Assembly (NCBI GenBank): GCA_022511345.1
Contig: JAFLRR010000010.1
Location: 26,980-90,979, forward strand
Length of the DNA stretch: 64,000 nt
Direction of reading: 5' to 3'
Source of the DNA: Alistipes sp.
GTDB lineage: Bacteria > Bacteroidota > Bacteroidia > Bacteroidales > Rikenellaceae
Part shown: piece after piece, positions 1-9,238 of the stretch
Layout of the letters: each line of letters starts with the position of its first letter
Numbering within the stretch: the stretch's first letter is position 1
Program-made: the position numbers and the translations under genes
Notes under the pieces: generated by a model
Told to the model about the DNA's origin: nothing
What the model saw: only the letters and a program-made list of their open reading frames with translations
Databases searched by the model: none

Positions 1-1
1 C

Positions 2-916
2 CCTGTCCCCGGCGACGGATTGGGCGTTCTGAATCCCGAGGTGCAGCTGCTGCCCGTGGTCGACGCCGATACCCGGGCTCAGGTCGACATCACCTCGCTC
101 GGATTTCCCGCATCGAAGATTCCCCAGGGCAAACAGATGCGTCTGCGTATCATAAATGCCCAGACGGGCGGCACCCGCGTGTGGGATGCCGTGTCGCAGT
201 ATTCGCCCGTGCGCGACCTGCTGCCTGCCGGCAACCGCTACCGTGCTCAAGTAGGTTCGCGCGTGCCATTCCCCGACTACAGCAATTCCGACGCTCAGCT
301 TGTCGACGGCGGCGAGCTGCACAAGCACCAGCCGTCGGAACTCATTCCCCGCGTCTACGAGGGATATATAGGCGACGGATACGACTCGCTCTATTTCGAG
401 GGCTGGTCGGAGATAGTGACCATTCTGCCGCGCTATACCGGCTCCGACGGCGAGGGTACGACCGTGGTGACTCCCTGTCCGATTGCGGCTCACGTGGTCA
501 ATACGCTGGTTACAATCGAGTTCACAGACAATTTCAAGAACTATTTCCCCAATGGTGCCAATTTCCGCATCGAGACGCTGCGCAACAGCTTCCCGCGTAC
601 GGGCACTCCCAAAATAGGCTATGACGCCGGTGCTGCCGACAGCTATGTTCCGGCAGTCTACTACCTGCGCCCCTACAGCTTCCGCATCACCGGCGAGGCT
701 GTCAAGGCTACGCCTGCAGCCGACATCGACCCCGTGACTGTCCGCTTTGCCGAGACCGTCAACGCCTCGCCGGCTCCGCAGACCCTCTACCGCTACCGTT
801 TCGATGTTTCGGGCATCGGCGGCGGCGACAGCAGCGGCATAACCATCACGCTCAACGGCGAGCCCGTCGACACCGACGATACCGACCACGAACTCAATCC
901 CGACGCCCGTCCGTAG
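2..916 (+). CDS. DUF4493-like surface protein, 5' end outside window
   Basis: The frame is open to the left edge (codons before the TTG at 20 read P-V-P-G-D-G), so the N-terminus and any signal peptide are missing. About 304 residues are visible. They are rich in beta-strand-like, Tyr/Asp/Gly-containing segments with no catalytic motif that I recognise, ending in a Gly/Ser/Asp-rich tail. It is followed after 31 bp by a DUF4493-type lipoprotein on the same strand and resembles the extracytoplasmic proteins of this operon, so I infer a secreted or surface-anchored protein. The specific family is a guess. Confidence 0.6.
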   Translation, partial: PVPGDGLGVLNPEVQLLPVVDADTRAQVDITSLGFPASKIPQGKQMRLRIINAQTGGTRVWDAVSQYSPVRDLLPAGNRYRAQVGSRVPFPDYSNSDAQLVDGGELHKHQPSELIPRVYEGYIGDGYDSLYFEGWSEIVTILPRYTGSDGEGTTVVTPCPIAAHVVNTLVTIEFTDNFKNYFPNGANFRIETLRNSFPRTGTPKIGYDAGAADSYVPAVYYLRPYSFRITGEAVKATPAADIDPVTVRFAETVNASPAPQTLYRYRFDVSGIGGGDSSGITITLNGEPVDTDDTDHELNPDARP

Positions 917-947
917 GGTAGTGTTAAACGACAAAAAACGATACGAT

Positions 948-2801
948 ATGAAACGTCTATTCGGATTCAATATGTTGCAGGCTGCAGCTGCCTGCCTGCT
1001 TCTTGTCTCGGCGGGCTGCCGCGAGAGAGAGGCCACCGGCTTCGGCCCCGACGACTCTGGCTCGGGACCGTCGACCGAGACCGGCTACATATCCTTCGCC
1101 GCATCGGACCTGCGGGTGGAGATGCGCAGCGAGAATGTTGACTCCTCGCCGGGCGGCACCCGTGCAGCCAACATCGACCCTGCTACCTACACCGTCGAGA
1201 TTGTCGACGCGGCATCGGGTTCGGTGGTCAAGTCGTTCCTTTACGGCGACCGCGGCGATGCGCCCATGGCAGTGCCCGTGGGAACCTACTATCTGCGCGT
1301 GTACTCCAACGAGATGACGCAGAATGCCGCGTGGGGCGATGAGCCCGGCGTGCCTACCTATGGCGCCACCTCCGACCGCGAACACGACATAACCGTGGCC
1401 AAGACCCACACCGTCGACAATCCCGCGCAGGTGGGCACCATAACCTGCCACATGCAGGAGATTATGGTCACCGTGTCGTTCGACGACTCTATGGAGCGCC
1501 TGCTGAGCACCGACACCGAGTGCTACGTGCGTCTCAACAGCGACAACTCGCGTACCCTCTACTACAACAAGCAGGGCGTCGGCACCGACTCCAACGGCCG
1601 CAAATACGGACAGTACGGCATAGTCGACACCGGCAATGCCGACGAGAACGGCGACATAGTCAAGGAGACTAAGGTGCAGTCGTCCGAAGGCTTCCTGAAG
1701 CCCTCGCGCACCAACAACACACTGATGCTCTACCTGTCGACCACCTTCAACGGCAGCACCATCACGGCGCAGCCATTCCAGGTGTCGACCGAGGCCAAGG
1801 GCGGCGAGCACCGCCGTATAACCATCTATCTGACGGGCGCAGGCAACGGCTCCATCGAGGTTGTGGCTACCGTCGAGACGTGGGTCTACGACGAGCTTGT
1901 CGACATCGATACCCGCTCGCTGGCCAGCTTCACCGAGGAGCGTATTCCCGACCTCGACAATCCCGATGCTCCCAAATTCCACTGGGGCGCGTTCGACTTC
2001 GCCGACACCTTCAACCTGACCTCGTCGCAGTTCGACACCAACGGCGACTTCACGGGCGACGCTCTATTCACTGTCGAGACCACCACCGACATCGTCCGCT
2101 TCACGGTTCGTGCCGAGAGCGACAACAGCGACTTTGCCGAGTATATCCGCACCGTCGGTCTGGACAGCGATACCGACCTGGTAAGCTCCGCCGCAAGCAT
2201 CGGCAAGACCACTCTGCGCGGCTGGGGCTTCCCCGACACCCATTTCGAGGGCACCGAGCTGCCGTTCAACCTTAGCGGCCTGATGAATGTGCTCTATCCC
2301 GACTACTACGGCGAGCACCGCTTCATCATGACCGTCACCGACGCGGCCGGATTGCACACTACCGTGACGCTGCGCATCAATTGCGTTCAGGAGATTGCCG
2401 AAGACCCCAGCATCATCTGGGTAGGCAGCGACATCAACGTCCGCCACGAGGTTGTGACCGGCATGCAGGTCAAAATCGAGATTCGCGCCTCGAAGGGCAT
2501 CAAGGCTCTCGACGTCGAAATCTCGGGCGCACTGACTCCCGAGGAGCTCGACGGACTGAACTTAGCACCCGAGTTCGACCTCATCAACCCCGACATCACG
2601 CGCGAGGGTCTGGGCTCGGCGCTCGAAGGCCTGGGCTTCCCCGTGGGCGATGCCGTGCGCGACCAGAGCTACGTGGGCTTCGATATCTCCAAGTTCATGG
2701 GACTTCTGGGAACATTCCAGGGCGACACCAACTTCAAACTGACCGTCACCGACAACGACGGACAGCAGTGCACCCGTACCATCATGTTGCATGTAAACTA
2801 A
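948..2801 (+). CDS. DUF4493-type surface lipoprotein
   Basis: The ATG at 948 gives M-K-R-L-F then a hydrophobic stretch ending in a lipobox-like S-A-G-C, so it is probably an outer-membrane or surface lipoprotein. A GTG 27 bp upstream is in frame but would bury the signal peptide. Residues ~60-330 look like the Bacteroidales DUF4493 fold: a T-R-A motif just before the first strand, then a segment (valuation of a pole-like V-P-V-G-T-Y-Y-L motif) typical of such domains. The C-terminal ~280 residues form two repeats ending in T-V-T-D-x-x-G-like strands, suggestive of Ig-like domains. There is no enzyme signature. It lies between two similar proteins in a tight operon and its substrate or partner is unknown. 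Confidence 0.65.
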   Translation: MKRLFGFNMLQAAAACLLLVSAGCREREATGFGPDDSGSGPSTETGYISFAASDLRVEMRSENVDSSPGGTRAANIDPATYTVEIVDAASGSVVKSFLYGDRGDAPMAVPVGTYYLRVYSNEMTQNAAWGDEPGVPTYGATSDREHDITVAKTHTVDNPAQVGTITCHMQEIMVTVSFDDSMERLLSTDTECYVRLNSDNSRTLYYNKQGVGTDSNGRKYGQYGIVDTGNADENGDIVKETKVQSSEGFLKPSRTNNTLMLYLSTTFNGSTITAQPFQVSTEAKGGEHRRITIYLTGAGNGSIEVVATVETWVYDELVDIDTRSLASFTEERIPDLDNPDAPKFHWGAFDFADTFNLTSSQFDTNGDFTGDALFTVETTTDIVRFTVRAESDNSDFAEYIRTVGLDSDTDLVSSAASIGKTTLRGWGFPDTHFEGTELPFNLSGLMNVLYPDYYGEHRFIMTVTDAAGLHTTVTLRINCVQEIAEDPSIIWVGSDINVRHEVVTGMQVKIEIRASKGIKALDVEISGALTPEELDGLNLAPEFDLINPDITREGLGSALEGLGFPVGDAVRDQSYVGFDISKFMGLLGTFQGDTNFKLTVTDNDGQQCTRTIMLHVN

Positions 2802-2814
2802 CGATTCGCAGTTA

Positions 2815-5007
2815 ATGAAACGAATACTTTCGTATACACCCCTCCTCCTCTTTTTCGCGGCGCTTGTCTCCGCCTGTGCAGCCGAGGCTGTCGATGCTCC
2901 CGTGAGCCGTCCAGGCGAGGGAGCCGCAACCATACGCTTCGATGTTCCTTCGACGCGCGCCGTCGATGAGAGCGTCTATCCGTGGACCGACTGCATGATA
3001 CGCATCTTCAAGTACACCGACAAGGATGCCGGCGAGCGCGAACTCATCCGCCGCTATTCCTCCGTCTCGGAGATGCCGCAGGCCATCTGGCTCGTCGAGG
3101 GCGACTATGCCGTGACCGTCACGCTCGGCACCCGCGCTGAGGCTACGTTCGACGAGCCGAGCTACTACGGCGAGAGCGACTTCCGCATCGTCTCGGGCGT
3201 CAACCTGAGCGTGCAGGTTACATGCCGCATGGTCAACACGGCCGTGGAAGTGGTCTACGATGAGAGCCTCGACGAACATTTCAAGCCGGGCTACCGCACC
3301 ATCGCGGCTATCGACCACGACTTCCGCACCGAGCAGGAGCTGACCGACAACGGCATCCTGCACCTGCGCTATGACACCAGCGCCCGCGGATACTTCATTC
3401 TGCCCTCGTATGACGACGGCTCGGTGCCGACGCTTCACTATTGCTTCCGCGCCGAGTTCAACGACGGCTCGGACATGCACCCCGAGCATTTCGTCAAGGA
3501 GCTCTCCACCACGCCGGGCATGCTCTACACCATCACCTTCCGCTACTCGCCCGATCTGCCGGGTCACATCGCCGCCGACTTCGAGGTTACGGTCGACACC
3601 ACGCCCGACATCGAGTTCGACGACTGGCCATTCACTCCCGAGCCTCAGATTAACGGCAACGGCATCGAGATGGAGGGCGCACGCTACCTCTCCGAAGCTC
3701 TGTCGTACAACATCAACTCCATCACGGGCAAACTTGCGCGCGTGGTAATCGAAGTCGAGGGCCACACGTTCGAGGTCGACTGCACGTCGAACGTTGCTGA
3801 GAACGAGTACGGAATATCGCTCTCGAAGAGCGACGAACTGCACGGCCTTCTGGCTCTGAATCCCAAGTTCTTCGAGATATTTGCCGGCGGCGACCACACG
3901 CTCTCCATCACCGTGTGGGACGACGGCGGCAACTACGGACAGAAGGATGCCGTAATCACCACTCAGGGCCCCGTGCTGCTCGAATCCACCGACCGGTGGG
4001 AGACGCGCGCACGCCTTACGGCCATAGTCTTCGACGATGCGGAGGCATCGGATGTCAAGATAGGCTGGCGTGAGGCTGGTTCGGGCGACTGGACCGATGT
4101 CGAGGCGTCGTCTGACGGCGGCGAGCTCTGGTCGGCCGAGGTTACGGGCATAGACGCCGCGCGCGAGTACGAATATCGTCTTGTGCTCGACTCTAAGCAG
4201 GTCAATGCATCCCGCAAGGATACCACCGACGACGGTCCGCAGATCTACAACAGCAGCTTCGAGATTTGGTCCGGCTCCTCGCCGCTGCTTCCCTATACCG
4301 ATGAGTCCGACCAGTGGTGGGATACCGGAAACTGGGGTTCGTCGACGCTCAACAAGAACGTGACCACCTACACCTCCGACTCGCACTCGGGCCGCGCTGC
4401 ACTGCTTCAGTCGCAGTATGTGGCTCTGGCAGGCATCGGCAAGTTCGCTGCAGGCAACATCTTCATCGGCAAGTATGTCGGAACCTCCGGCACCAACGGT
4501 CTGATAGGCTTCGGCAAGGAATTCCCCTATACGTGGAAGCCCAAGAAGATACGCTTCTGGTTCAAGGGCAATGTGGGCAGCATCAACCAGGGCAGCGGCG
4601 CTCCCAACGTATCGAGGGGTGACTCCGACGTGGCTCAGTTCTATATGCTCATGTGCAGCAATATCACCGGCCCGCACATCGTCGATACGCGCAAAACCGA
4701 CACCTTCATGCCGCTTGACGATATTAAGAACGGTACCCCGGAGATAAGCTACTGCACCAAAGTCGACGGCGTCAACAGCGTGAACGACATGACGGACGGC
4801 CATGTGGTGGCCTATGTCATGTGGGAGAATACGGTCTCGCAGCCCGAGTGGACCATGGTCGAACTGGATATAACCTATGTCGACAAATATGCCGGCGAGA
4901 AACCCGTCTACCTCATGCTTACGGCTTCGGCCAGCAAGTACGGCGACTATTTCATGGGTTCGACCGACAGTGTAATGTATCTCGATGACATCGAGTTCGT
5001 ATATTAA
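2815..5007 (+). CDS. DUF4493 + PCMD domain lipoprotein
   Basis: 730 residues. The N-terminus M-K-R-I-L with a hydrophobic core ending L-V-S-A-C is a lipoprotein signal. A DUF4493-like domain follows (residues ~35-280) with an S-T-R-A motif at its start. The C-terminal ~250 residues, beginning N-S-S-F-E-I-W, match the putative carbohydrate metabolism domain (PCMD) pattern: W-D-T-G-N, then G-K-F-A-A-G-N-I-F, and a final Y-L-D-D-I-E-F. PCMD is a jelly-roll-like domain found in Bacteroidetes surface proteins; its ligand is unproven. The stop overlaps the next start (TAATG), indicating translational coupling to the barrel gene. Confidence 0.75.
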   Translation: MKRILSYTPLLLFFAALVSACAAEAVDAPVSRPGEGAATIRFDVPSTRAVDESVYPWTDCMIRIFKYTDKDAGERELIRRYSSVSEMPQAIWLVEGDYAVTVTLGTRAEATFDEPSYYGESDFRIVSGVNLSVQVTCRMVNTAVEVVYDESLDEHFKPGYRTIAAIDHDFRTEQELTDNGILHLRYDTSARGYFILPSYDDGSVPTLHYCFRAEFNDGSDMHPEHFVKELSTTPGMLYTITFRYSPDLPGHIAADFEVTVDTTPDIEFDDWPFTPEPQINGNGIEMEGARYLSEALSYNINSITGKLARVVIEVEGHTFEVDCTSNVAENEYGISLSKSDELHGLLALNPKFFEIFAGGDHTLSITVWDDGGNYGQKDAVITTQGPVLLESTDRWETRARLTAIVFDDAEASDVKIGWREAGSGDWTDVEASSDGGELWSAEVTGIDAAREYEYRLVLDSKQVNASRKDTTDDGPQIYNSSFEIWSGSSPLLPYTDESDQWWDTGNWGSSTLNKNVTTYTSDSHSGRAALLQSQYVALAGIGKFAAGNIFIGKYVGTSGTNGLIGFGKEFPYTWKPKKIRFWFKGNVGSINQGSGAPNVSRGDSDVAQFYMLMCSNITGPHIVDTRKTDTFMPLDDIKNGTPEISYCTKVDGVNSVNDMTDGHVVAYVMWENTVSQPEWTMVELDITYVDKYAGEKPVYLMLTASASKYGDYFMGSTDSVMYLDDIEFVY

Positions 5008-5891
5008 TGCCGATGAACGGAATATGTAAAACAGTTTTTGCCTCGGTTCTGTGCGTGTGCTTCGCGGCGCACGCACATGCCGGCCGGCAGTGTGACGAAC
5101 CCCTGCAGGAGTCCGTCGTACCGGCCGAGGCGCAGGCCTTGCCGGCAGATTCTGTGCCGGTGCCGGTTGCGGGGTATGATGCCGACTCGGTGCGCACCCT
5201 CACCGTCAACGAGATACGCGCCCAGCGCGGACTGGTCGACACCAAGAACGTCTTTGTGCCCAAAGGACAGTGGATTTTCGGCGGCTATGCCTCCTATTCG
5301 ACGCATACCAACGACAGCTACACCTTCTTCATCATCGAGGACATCGACTCCGACGGCTACACCTTCAAGGTGAGCCCCATGGCGGCCTACGCCGTGCGCG
5401 ACAACATGGCCGTGGGTCTTCGTTTCATCTACAGCCGCACGCTGCTTAAGGTCGACGGCGGCGAGCTTAACCTCGGCGACGACGAGTCAGGCACGCACCT
5501 TACGGCCGACTACTACTATTCGCTCAAGCACTCCTACTCAGTGGCGGCAGTATGGCGGCAGTACATTCCGCTGGGGCGCAACAAGCGCTTCGCGCTGTTC
5601 AACGAGCTGACGCTCGCAGCCGGCGGCCACCAGTCCAAGTTTGCGGCCAACAGCCCCGTGCGCGGCACCTACGAGACCGGCCGGTCGTTCTCTCTGGGCG
5701 TCTCGCCGGGCCTGATAGCCTTTGCCACCAACTCCATGGCCGTCGAAATCAACGTCGGCGTGATGGGTATCAACTACAGCAGCTCGCATCAGATTCACAA
5801 CCGTGTCGAGGAGGCCGACATGAGAACGAGCTACATGAATTTCAAGGTCAGCCTGCTCTCCATTGCGCTGGGCGTATCGTTTTATCTCTGA
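5007..5891 (+). CDS. Outer-membrane beta-barrel protein, paralogue 1
   Basis: 294 residues with a cleavable signal peptide ending A-H-A-H-A. The start could be the ATG at 5007 (overlapping the previous stop by one base) or at 5013. A disordered, Asp/Pro-rich N-terminal stretch is followed at about residue 85 by alternating amphipathic strands (G-G-Y-A-S-Y, G-L-R-F-I-Y, Y-Y-Y-S-L-K) and a final strand ending G-V-S-F-Y-L, with the C-terminal hydrophobic residue expected of a beta-barrel. The next gene is a paralogue. Both sit between two PCMD proteins, suggesting a barrel that works with the surface lipoproteins. No named family was recognised. Confidence 0.65.
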   Translation: MPMNGICKTVFASVLCVCFAAHAHAGRQCDEPLQESVVPAEAQALPADSVPVPVAGYDADSVRTLTVNEIRAQRGLVDTKNVFVPKGQWIFGGYASYSTHTNDSYTFFIIEDIDSDGYTFKVSPMAAYAVRDNMAVGLRFIYSRTLLKVDGGELNLGDDESGTHLTADYYYSLKHSYSVAAVWRQYIPLGRNKRFALFNELTLAAGGHQSKFAANSPVRGTYETGRSFSLGVSPGLIAFATNSMAVEINVGVMGINYSSSHQIHNRVEEADMRTSYMNFKVSLLSIALGVSFYL

Positions 5892-5897
5892 CGGCCG

Positions 5898-6905
5898 ATG
5901 AAAAACTCTCTCATCCATAAGTTACTGCTTGTAGCGGCCGTCATGACAGCCGCTCCGGCACTTGCCGCACGCAGCCTTGCAATCGCTCCGGCAGCCGACA
6001 GCCTTGCCGTTTCTAAGGCCGCTTTGCCTCAAACCGTCGCAGCGTCCGAGTCCGTGCCTCTCGTCGAGGCAGGCGCAATCGATGCCGAGTGCGAGATTCC
6101 GGCCACGGCGCCGGCCTCTGCCGACACCCTCGCCGCAGGACCCGATAGCCGCCGCATGCGACTCAAGAACCGCTTCCTGCCCACCTCGCGACGCATCGAC
6201 CGCGAAATACGCAAGAACAAATATGTCTACAAGGGCGAGATGATGCTCGGTCTGACGGCATCCTACGGAACCCTCTCGTCCGAAGACGCCGACGTGTTCC
6301 CCGTCTTCGAGAATATCAACCTCAGCGGCGCCGTGGCTGCCGTCAATCCCTATGTGGCCTATTTCTATATAGACAACAACTGCGTCGGCGTGCGTTTGGG
6401 TTACTCGCACATCCGCGGCACGCTCGACACGTTCGGCGTAAACCTCGGCGACCAGAACGACCTTGACATCGAGATTCCGTGGATAGATTTGTCGAGCAAC
6501 CGCTTCTCGGTGGGTCTCTTCCACCGCTCCTATGTCGCACTCGACGAGAAGGGCCGCTTCGGCGTCTTCGGCGAGTTCGAAATATCCTATTCGTCGGGAC
6601 GGAACAGATTCGCATACAAATCGGGCGAGCGCCTAAAGAACACGCTCTCCGACAACATGAATGTCAAGATGCTCTTCAGCCCGGGCGTTGCCGTCTATGC
6701 CTTCCCCAACGTCTGCGCCACGCTTTCGTTCGGTCTGGGCGGCTTCAAGTATGCCGCCGTCACGCAGTATGACGAGGCGGGCGAAAAGGTGGGCGAGCGC
6801 CGCTCGTCGAAGCTCAACTTCCGTCTGAATCTGGCCGACATACGCATCGGCGTCAACATCCACCTGTGGAACAAGAATAAAGAGCGCAAAGTCGAAGTCA
6901 AATGA
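5898..6905 (+). CDS. Outer-membrane beta-barrel protein, paralogue 2
   Basis: 335 residues. Signal peptide M-K-N-S-L ... A-L-A-A-R, then about 70 low-complexity Ala/Asp/Ser residues and a basic stretch near residue 90. From about residue 105 the strand pattern parallels the preceding gene (G-L-T-A-S-Y, Y-V-A-Y-F-Y-I-D, G-V-R-L-G-Y-S-H, R-F-A-Y-K-S-G). It begins 6 bp after the previous stop and overlaps the next gene by 4 bp (ATGA). It is probably an 8-12 strand barrel arising from tandem duplication. The C-terminus is extended by a charged tail (K-N-K-E-R-K-V-E-V-K), unusual for a BAM substrate. Confidence 0.6.
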   Translation: MKNSLIHKLLLVAAVMTAAPALAARSLAIAPAADSLAVSKAALPQTVAASESVPLVEAGAIDAECEIPATAPASADTLAAGPDSRRMRLKNRFLPTSRRIDREIRKNKYVYKGEMMLGLTASYGTLSSEDADVFPVFENINLSGAVAAVNPYVAYFYIDNNCVGVRLGYSHIRGTLDTFGVNLGDQNDLDIEIPWIDLSSNRFSVGLFHRSYVALDEKGRFGVFGEFEISYSSGRNRFAYKSGERLKNTLSDNMNVKMLFSPGVAVYAFPNVCATLSFGLGGFKYAAVTQYDEAGEKVGERRSSKLNFRLNLADIRIGVNIHLWNKNKERKVEVK

Positions 6906-8524
6906 GAATCATAAACCGCATAATCTCCCTGCTTGCAGCCATGGCTGTTGCCGCAGGGTGCATCGAGAACGACATACCTTATCCTGTGGTCGAGTGCCTC
7001 ATCGAGAGCATCGAGGCCGAGGGGCTGGCAGGCTCTGCGGCCATTGACTACACATCCCGCCGCGTGGTTCTGCCGCTGCTCGAGACCACCGACATACGCA
7101 ATGTCGGCATCACTGATGTGACTCTTACCGAAGGCGCCGAGCCGTCGATGGAGCTCATTGGCCGGCACGACCTGCGCAACCCGCTCTACGTTACGCTCTC
7201 GCTCTACCAGAGCTACCAGTGGAGCATCGAGGCCTCGCAGAGCATCGAGCGCTACTTCACCGTCGAGGGTCAGGTGGGCGCCACCGAGTGGAACGTCGCC
7301 GACCGCACGGCCAAGGTGCTGGTCGGATTCGACGACCTGACCGACGTGAACATCACCTCGCTGAAGCTGGGGCCTGCGGGCATCACGCATATGTCGTGCA
7401 CCGACGTGGCCGACTTCAACGATTCGAATCTATACCTGCTGCGCGACTTCACCTCGCCGCGCCGCATCGACGTCACCTTCCACGACCGCACTGAGACGTG
7501 GTATCTGACCGTCGAGCACACCGATCTGAAGGTCTCCTTCACCCGTGCCGACGGCTGGGCCCGCATGGCGTGGTTCTACGGCGAGGGTCTGAGCGGCACC
7601 GATCTGGGATTCCGCTACCGCACGGCCGGCAGCGATGAGTGGATTGTCGTGCCGTCGTCGGATGTAACGATCGACGGAGGCTCGTTCAGCGCCTGTGTCC
7701 GCGGCCTCGAACCCCAGACCGCCTACGAGGCTGTGGCCTACTCGGACAACGACGAGTCGGCCGTGGTTAGCTTCACCACCGAGCCCGTGCTGCCGCTACC
7801 CAACGGCGGCTTCGAGGAGTGGAGCCAGCCGGGCAGCATAATCTATCCCTATCTCTCGGAGCAGACCGCATTCTGGGATACGGGCAACAAGGGTTCGGCT
7901 ACGGTCAACGAGACCGTCACCGAGAGTTCGACGGACATACGACCCGGCTCTGCGGGCCGATACTCGGCAGCCCTCACCTCCAAGTTCGCAAACTTCATGG
8001 GCGTGGGCAAATTCGCCGCCGGCAACATATTCGTGGGAACATATGCCGAGACCGTCGGCACCAACGGCAAGGTCAACTTCGGCCGTCCGTTCACCTCGCA
8101 CCCAGTGGCGCTGTCGGGCTGGCTCAAGTTCGAGAACGGCACCATCGACCGCATCGGCGAGCAGCCGCACGGCATGAACCTCACCTCGGCCGACTACGAC
8201 GAGGGCTCGATATATATCGCTTTGGGCACATGGAGCGCCGCCGAGTACGGCGGTACGGCCGAGTCGCCCGTGCAGGTCTACACCAAGGAGAAGTCGACCC
8301 TGTTCGACAAGAACGGCAAGGATGTCCTGGGCTACGGCGAGCTGATGCTCACCGAGAAGGTTGGCGAGTGGATGCATTTCCGCATCGAAATCGAGTGGCG
8401 CGACACTCACACGGCCCCCACGCATCTGGTCATCGTATGTTCGTCGTCTCGCTGGGGCGACTACTTCACCGGTTCGACCAAAAACCGCATGTGGCTCGAC
8501 GACCTGGAGCTCGAGTGGGAGTAG
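6902..8524 (+). CDS. PCMD domain lipoprotein
   Basis: 540 residues, last gene of the first operon, overlapping the barrel gene by 4 bp. Signal peptide with lipobox A-A-G-C at residues ~17-20. The N-terminal third resembles the Bacteroidetes DUF4493-adjacent beta-sandwich region. From about residue 300 (N-G-G-F-E-E-W) a PCMD begins that is clearly paralogous to the one at the end of the 2815 gene: W-D-T-G-N, then G-K-F-A-A-G-N-I-F-V-G and a final W-L-D-D-L-E-L. I infer a surface-exposed, possibly glycan-binding protein; no catalytic residues can be named. Confidence 0.75.
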   Translation: MRIINRIISLLAAMAVAAGCIENDIPYPVVECLIESIEAEGLAGSAAIDYTSRRVVLPLLETTDIRNVGITDVTLTEGAEPSMELIGRHDLRNPLYVTLSLYQSYQWSIEASQSIERYFTVEGQVGATEWNVADRTAKVLVGFDDLTDVNITSLKLGPAGITHMSCTDVADFNDSNLYLLRDFTSPRRIDVTFHDRTETWYLTVEHTDLKVSFTRADGWARMAWFYGEGLSGTDLGFRYRTAGSDEWIVVPSSDVTIDGGSFSACVRGLEPQTAYEAVAYSDNDESAVVSFTTEPVLPLPNGGFEEWSQPGSIIYPYLSEQTAFWDTGNKGSATVNETVTESSTDIRPGSAGRYSAALTSKFANFMGVGKFAAGNIFVGTYAETVGTNGKVNFGRPFTSHPVALSGWLKFENGTIDRIGEQPHGMNLTSADYDEGSIYIALGTWSAAEYGGTAESPVQVYTKEKSTLFDKNGKDVLGYGELMLTEKVGEWMHFRIEIEWRDTHTAPTHLVIVCSSSRWGDYFTGSTKNRMWLDDLELEWE

Positions 8525-8539
8525 GGCAGCGGCATGAAA

Positions 8540-8580
8540 AAGCGGAGCCTTCCGGTAGGAGGGCTCCGCTTGTCTTTTTT
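8540..8580. terminator. Bidirectional intrinsic terminator
   Basis: A 10-bp stem, AAGCGGAGCC (8540-8549) against GGCTCCGCTT (8562-8571), has a T-rich tract on the right and an A-tract on the left. It separates the converging PCMD gene and the PAP2-like gene and could stop transcripts from both. Confidence 0.85.
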
Positions 8581-8590
8581 CTGTTCAGCC

Positions 8591-9238
8591 TCAGAGCAGC
8601 AGCAGTGAGACAGCTGCCGTGATGAATCCGCCGGCAAAACCGGCAGCCACCTGCCTCAGGTTGTGTTCGCCGAGGTAGAGCCGTGCCGAAGCCAGCATGC
8701 CCGATACGACAATGGCCGCGGCGAGTGCCGTCGTCAGACGTCCCGTGCCGGCAAATCCCAGCACGGAAATCACCGCCACGAATCCTCCGGCCGCCGTCAG
8801 ATGCAGGCTTATCTTCCAGAAGCGGCTCACGGCCAGACACAATATCTGGCAGCATGCCGCGGCGAGCATTATCCTGCGCAGCAGTATGGCCGAGGGTATG
8901 CGTCTGATGGTCATGGCGCATATTATGCAGCAGAGCGCGCAGATGGCCAGCGGCAGAATCCGCTCGTCGCGTTTGTCGAGTCTTAGCGACGAAATCCGTC
9001 CCGAGAGACGCAGCAGCGCAACCGACAGCGCCGGTATTACGAGCGTGTAGAGCAGCACCACGCCTGCGATGTAGATTTTGAACCGCAAGGAGTAGAGTGC
9101 GAATGCCGTACGGCCGAAAAAGAGCAGAGCCAGCAGGTATGTCGGCATCAGAAACGGGTGAAACACAGTCGATACTGTGCGCGAGGCCATAATGGCCCAC
9201 GGGCGGGCGTCGTACGCCCCGGTGAGGTTTTCGTTCAT
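8591..9238 (-). CDS. PAP2-superfamily membrane protein with divergent motifs
   Basis: 215 residues with about six hydrophobic segments. Remnants of the PAP2 phosphatase signature are visible: K89-x3-R93 (motif 1), S-L-H146-L-T (motif 2, where PSGH is usual) and A-R186-x5-H192-x3-Q196 (motif 3, with Gln where the canonical Asp sits). The two His and the Arg/Lys are kept, so a weak or altered phosphatase on undecaprenyl- or phospholipid-phosphate is possible. It overlaps the 3' end of rpoN by 4 bp and is presumably co-transcribed with it. Confidence 0.65.
   Translation of the reverse strand: MNENLTGAYDARPWAIMASRTVSTVFHPFLMPTYLLALLFFGRTAFALYSLRFKIYIAGVVLLYTLVIPALSVALLRLSGRISSLRLDKRDERILPLAICALCCIICAMTIRRIPSAILLRRIMLAAACCQILCLAVSRFWKISLHLTAAGGFVAVISVLGFAGTGRLTTALAAAIVVSGMLASARLYLGEHNLRQVAAGFAGGFITAAVSLLLL

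Noticed and set aside
957..1982. Long open frame opposite the DUF4493 lipoprotein gene
   Set aside because: Its translation is low in recognisable motifs, and it mirrors the codon pattern of a convincing signal-peptide-bearing gene on the other strand; the high GC makes such mirror frames common.
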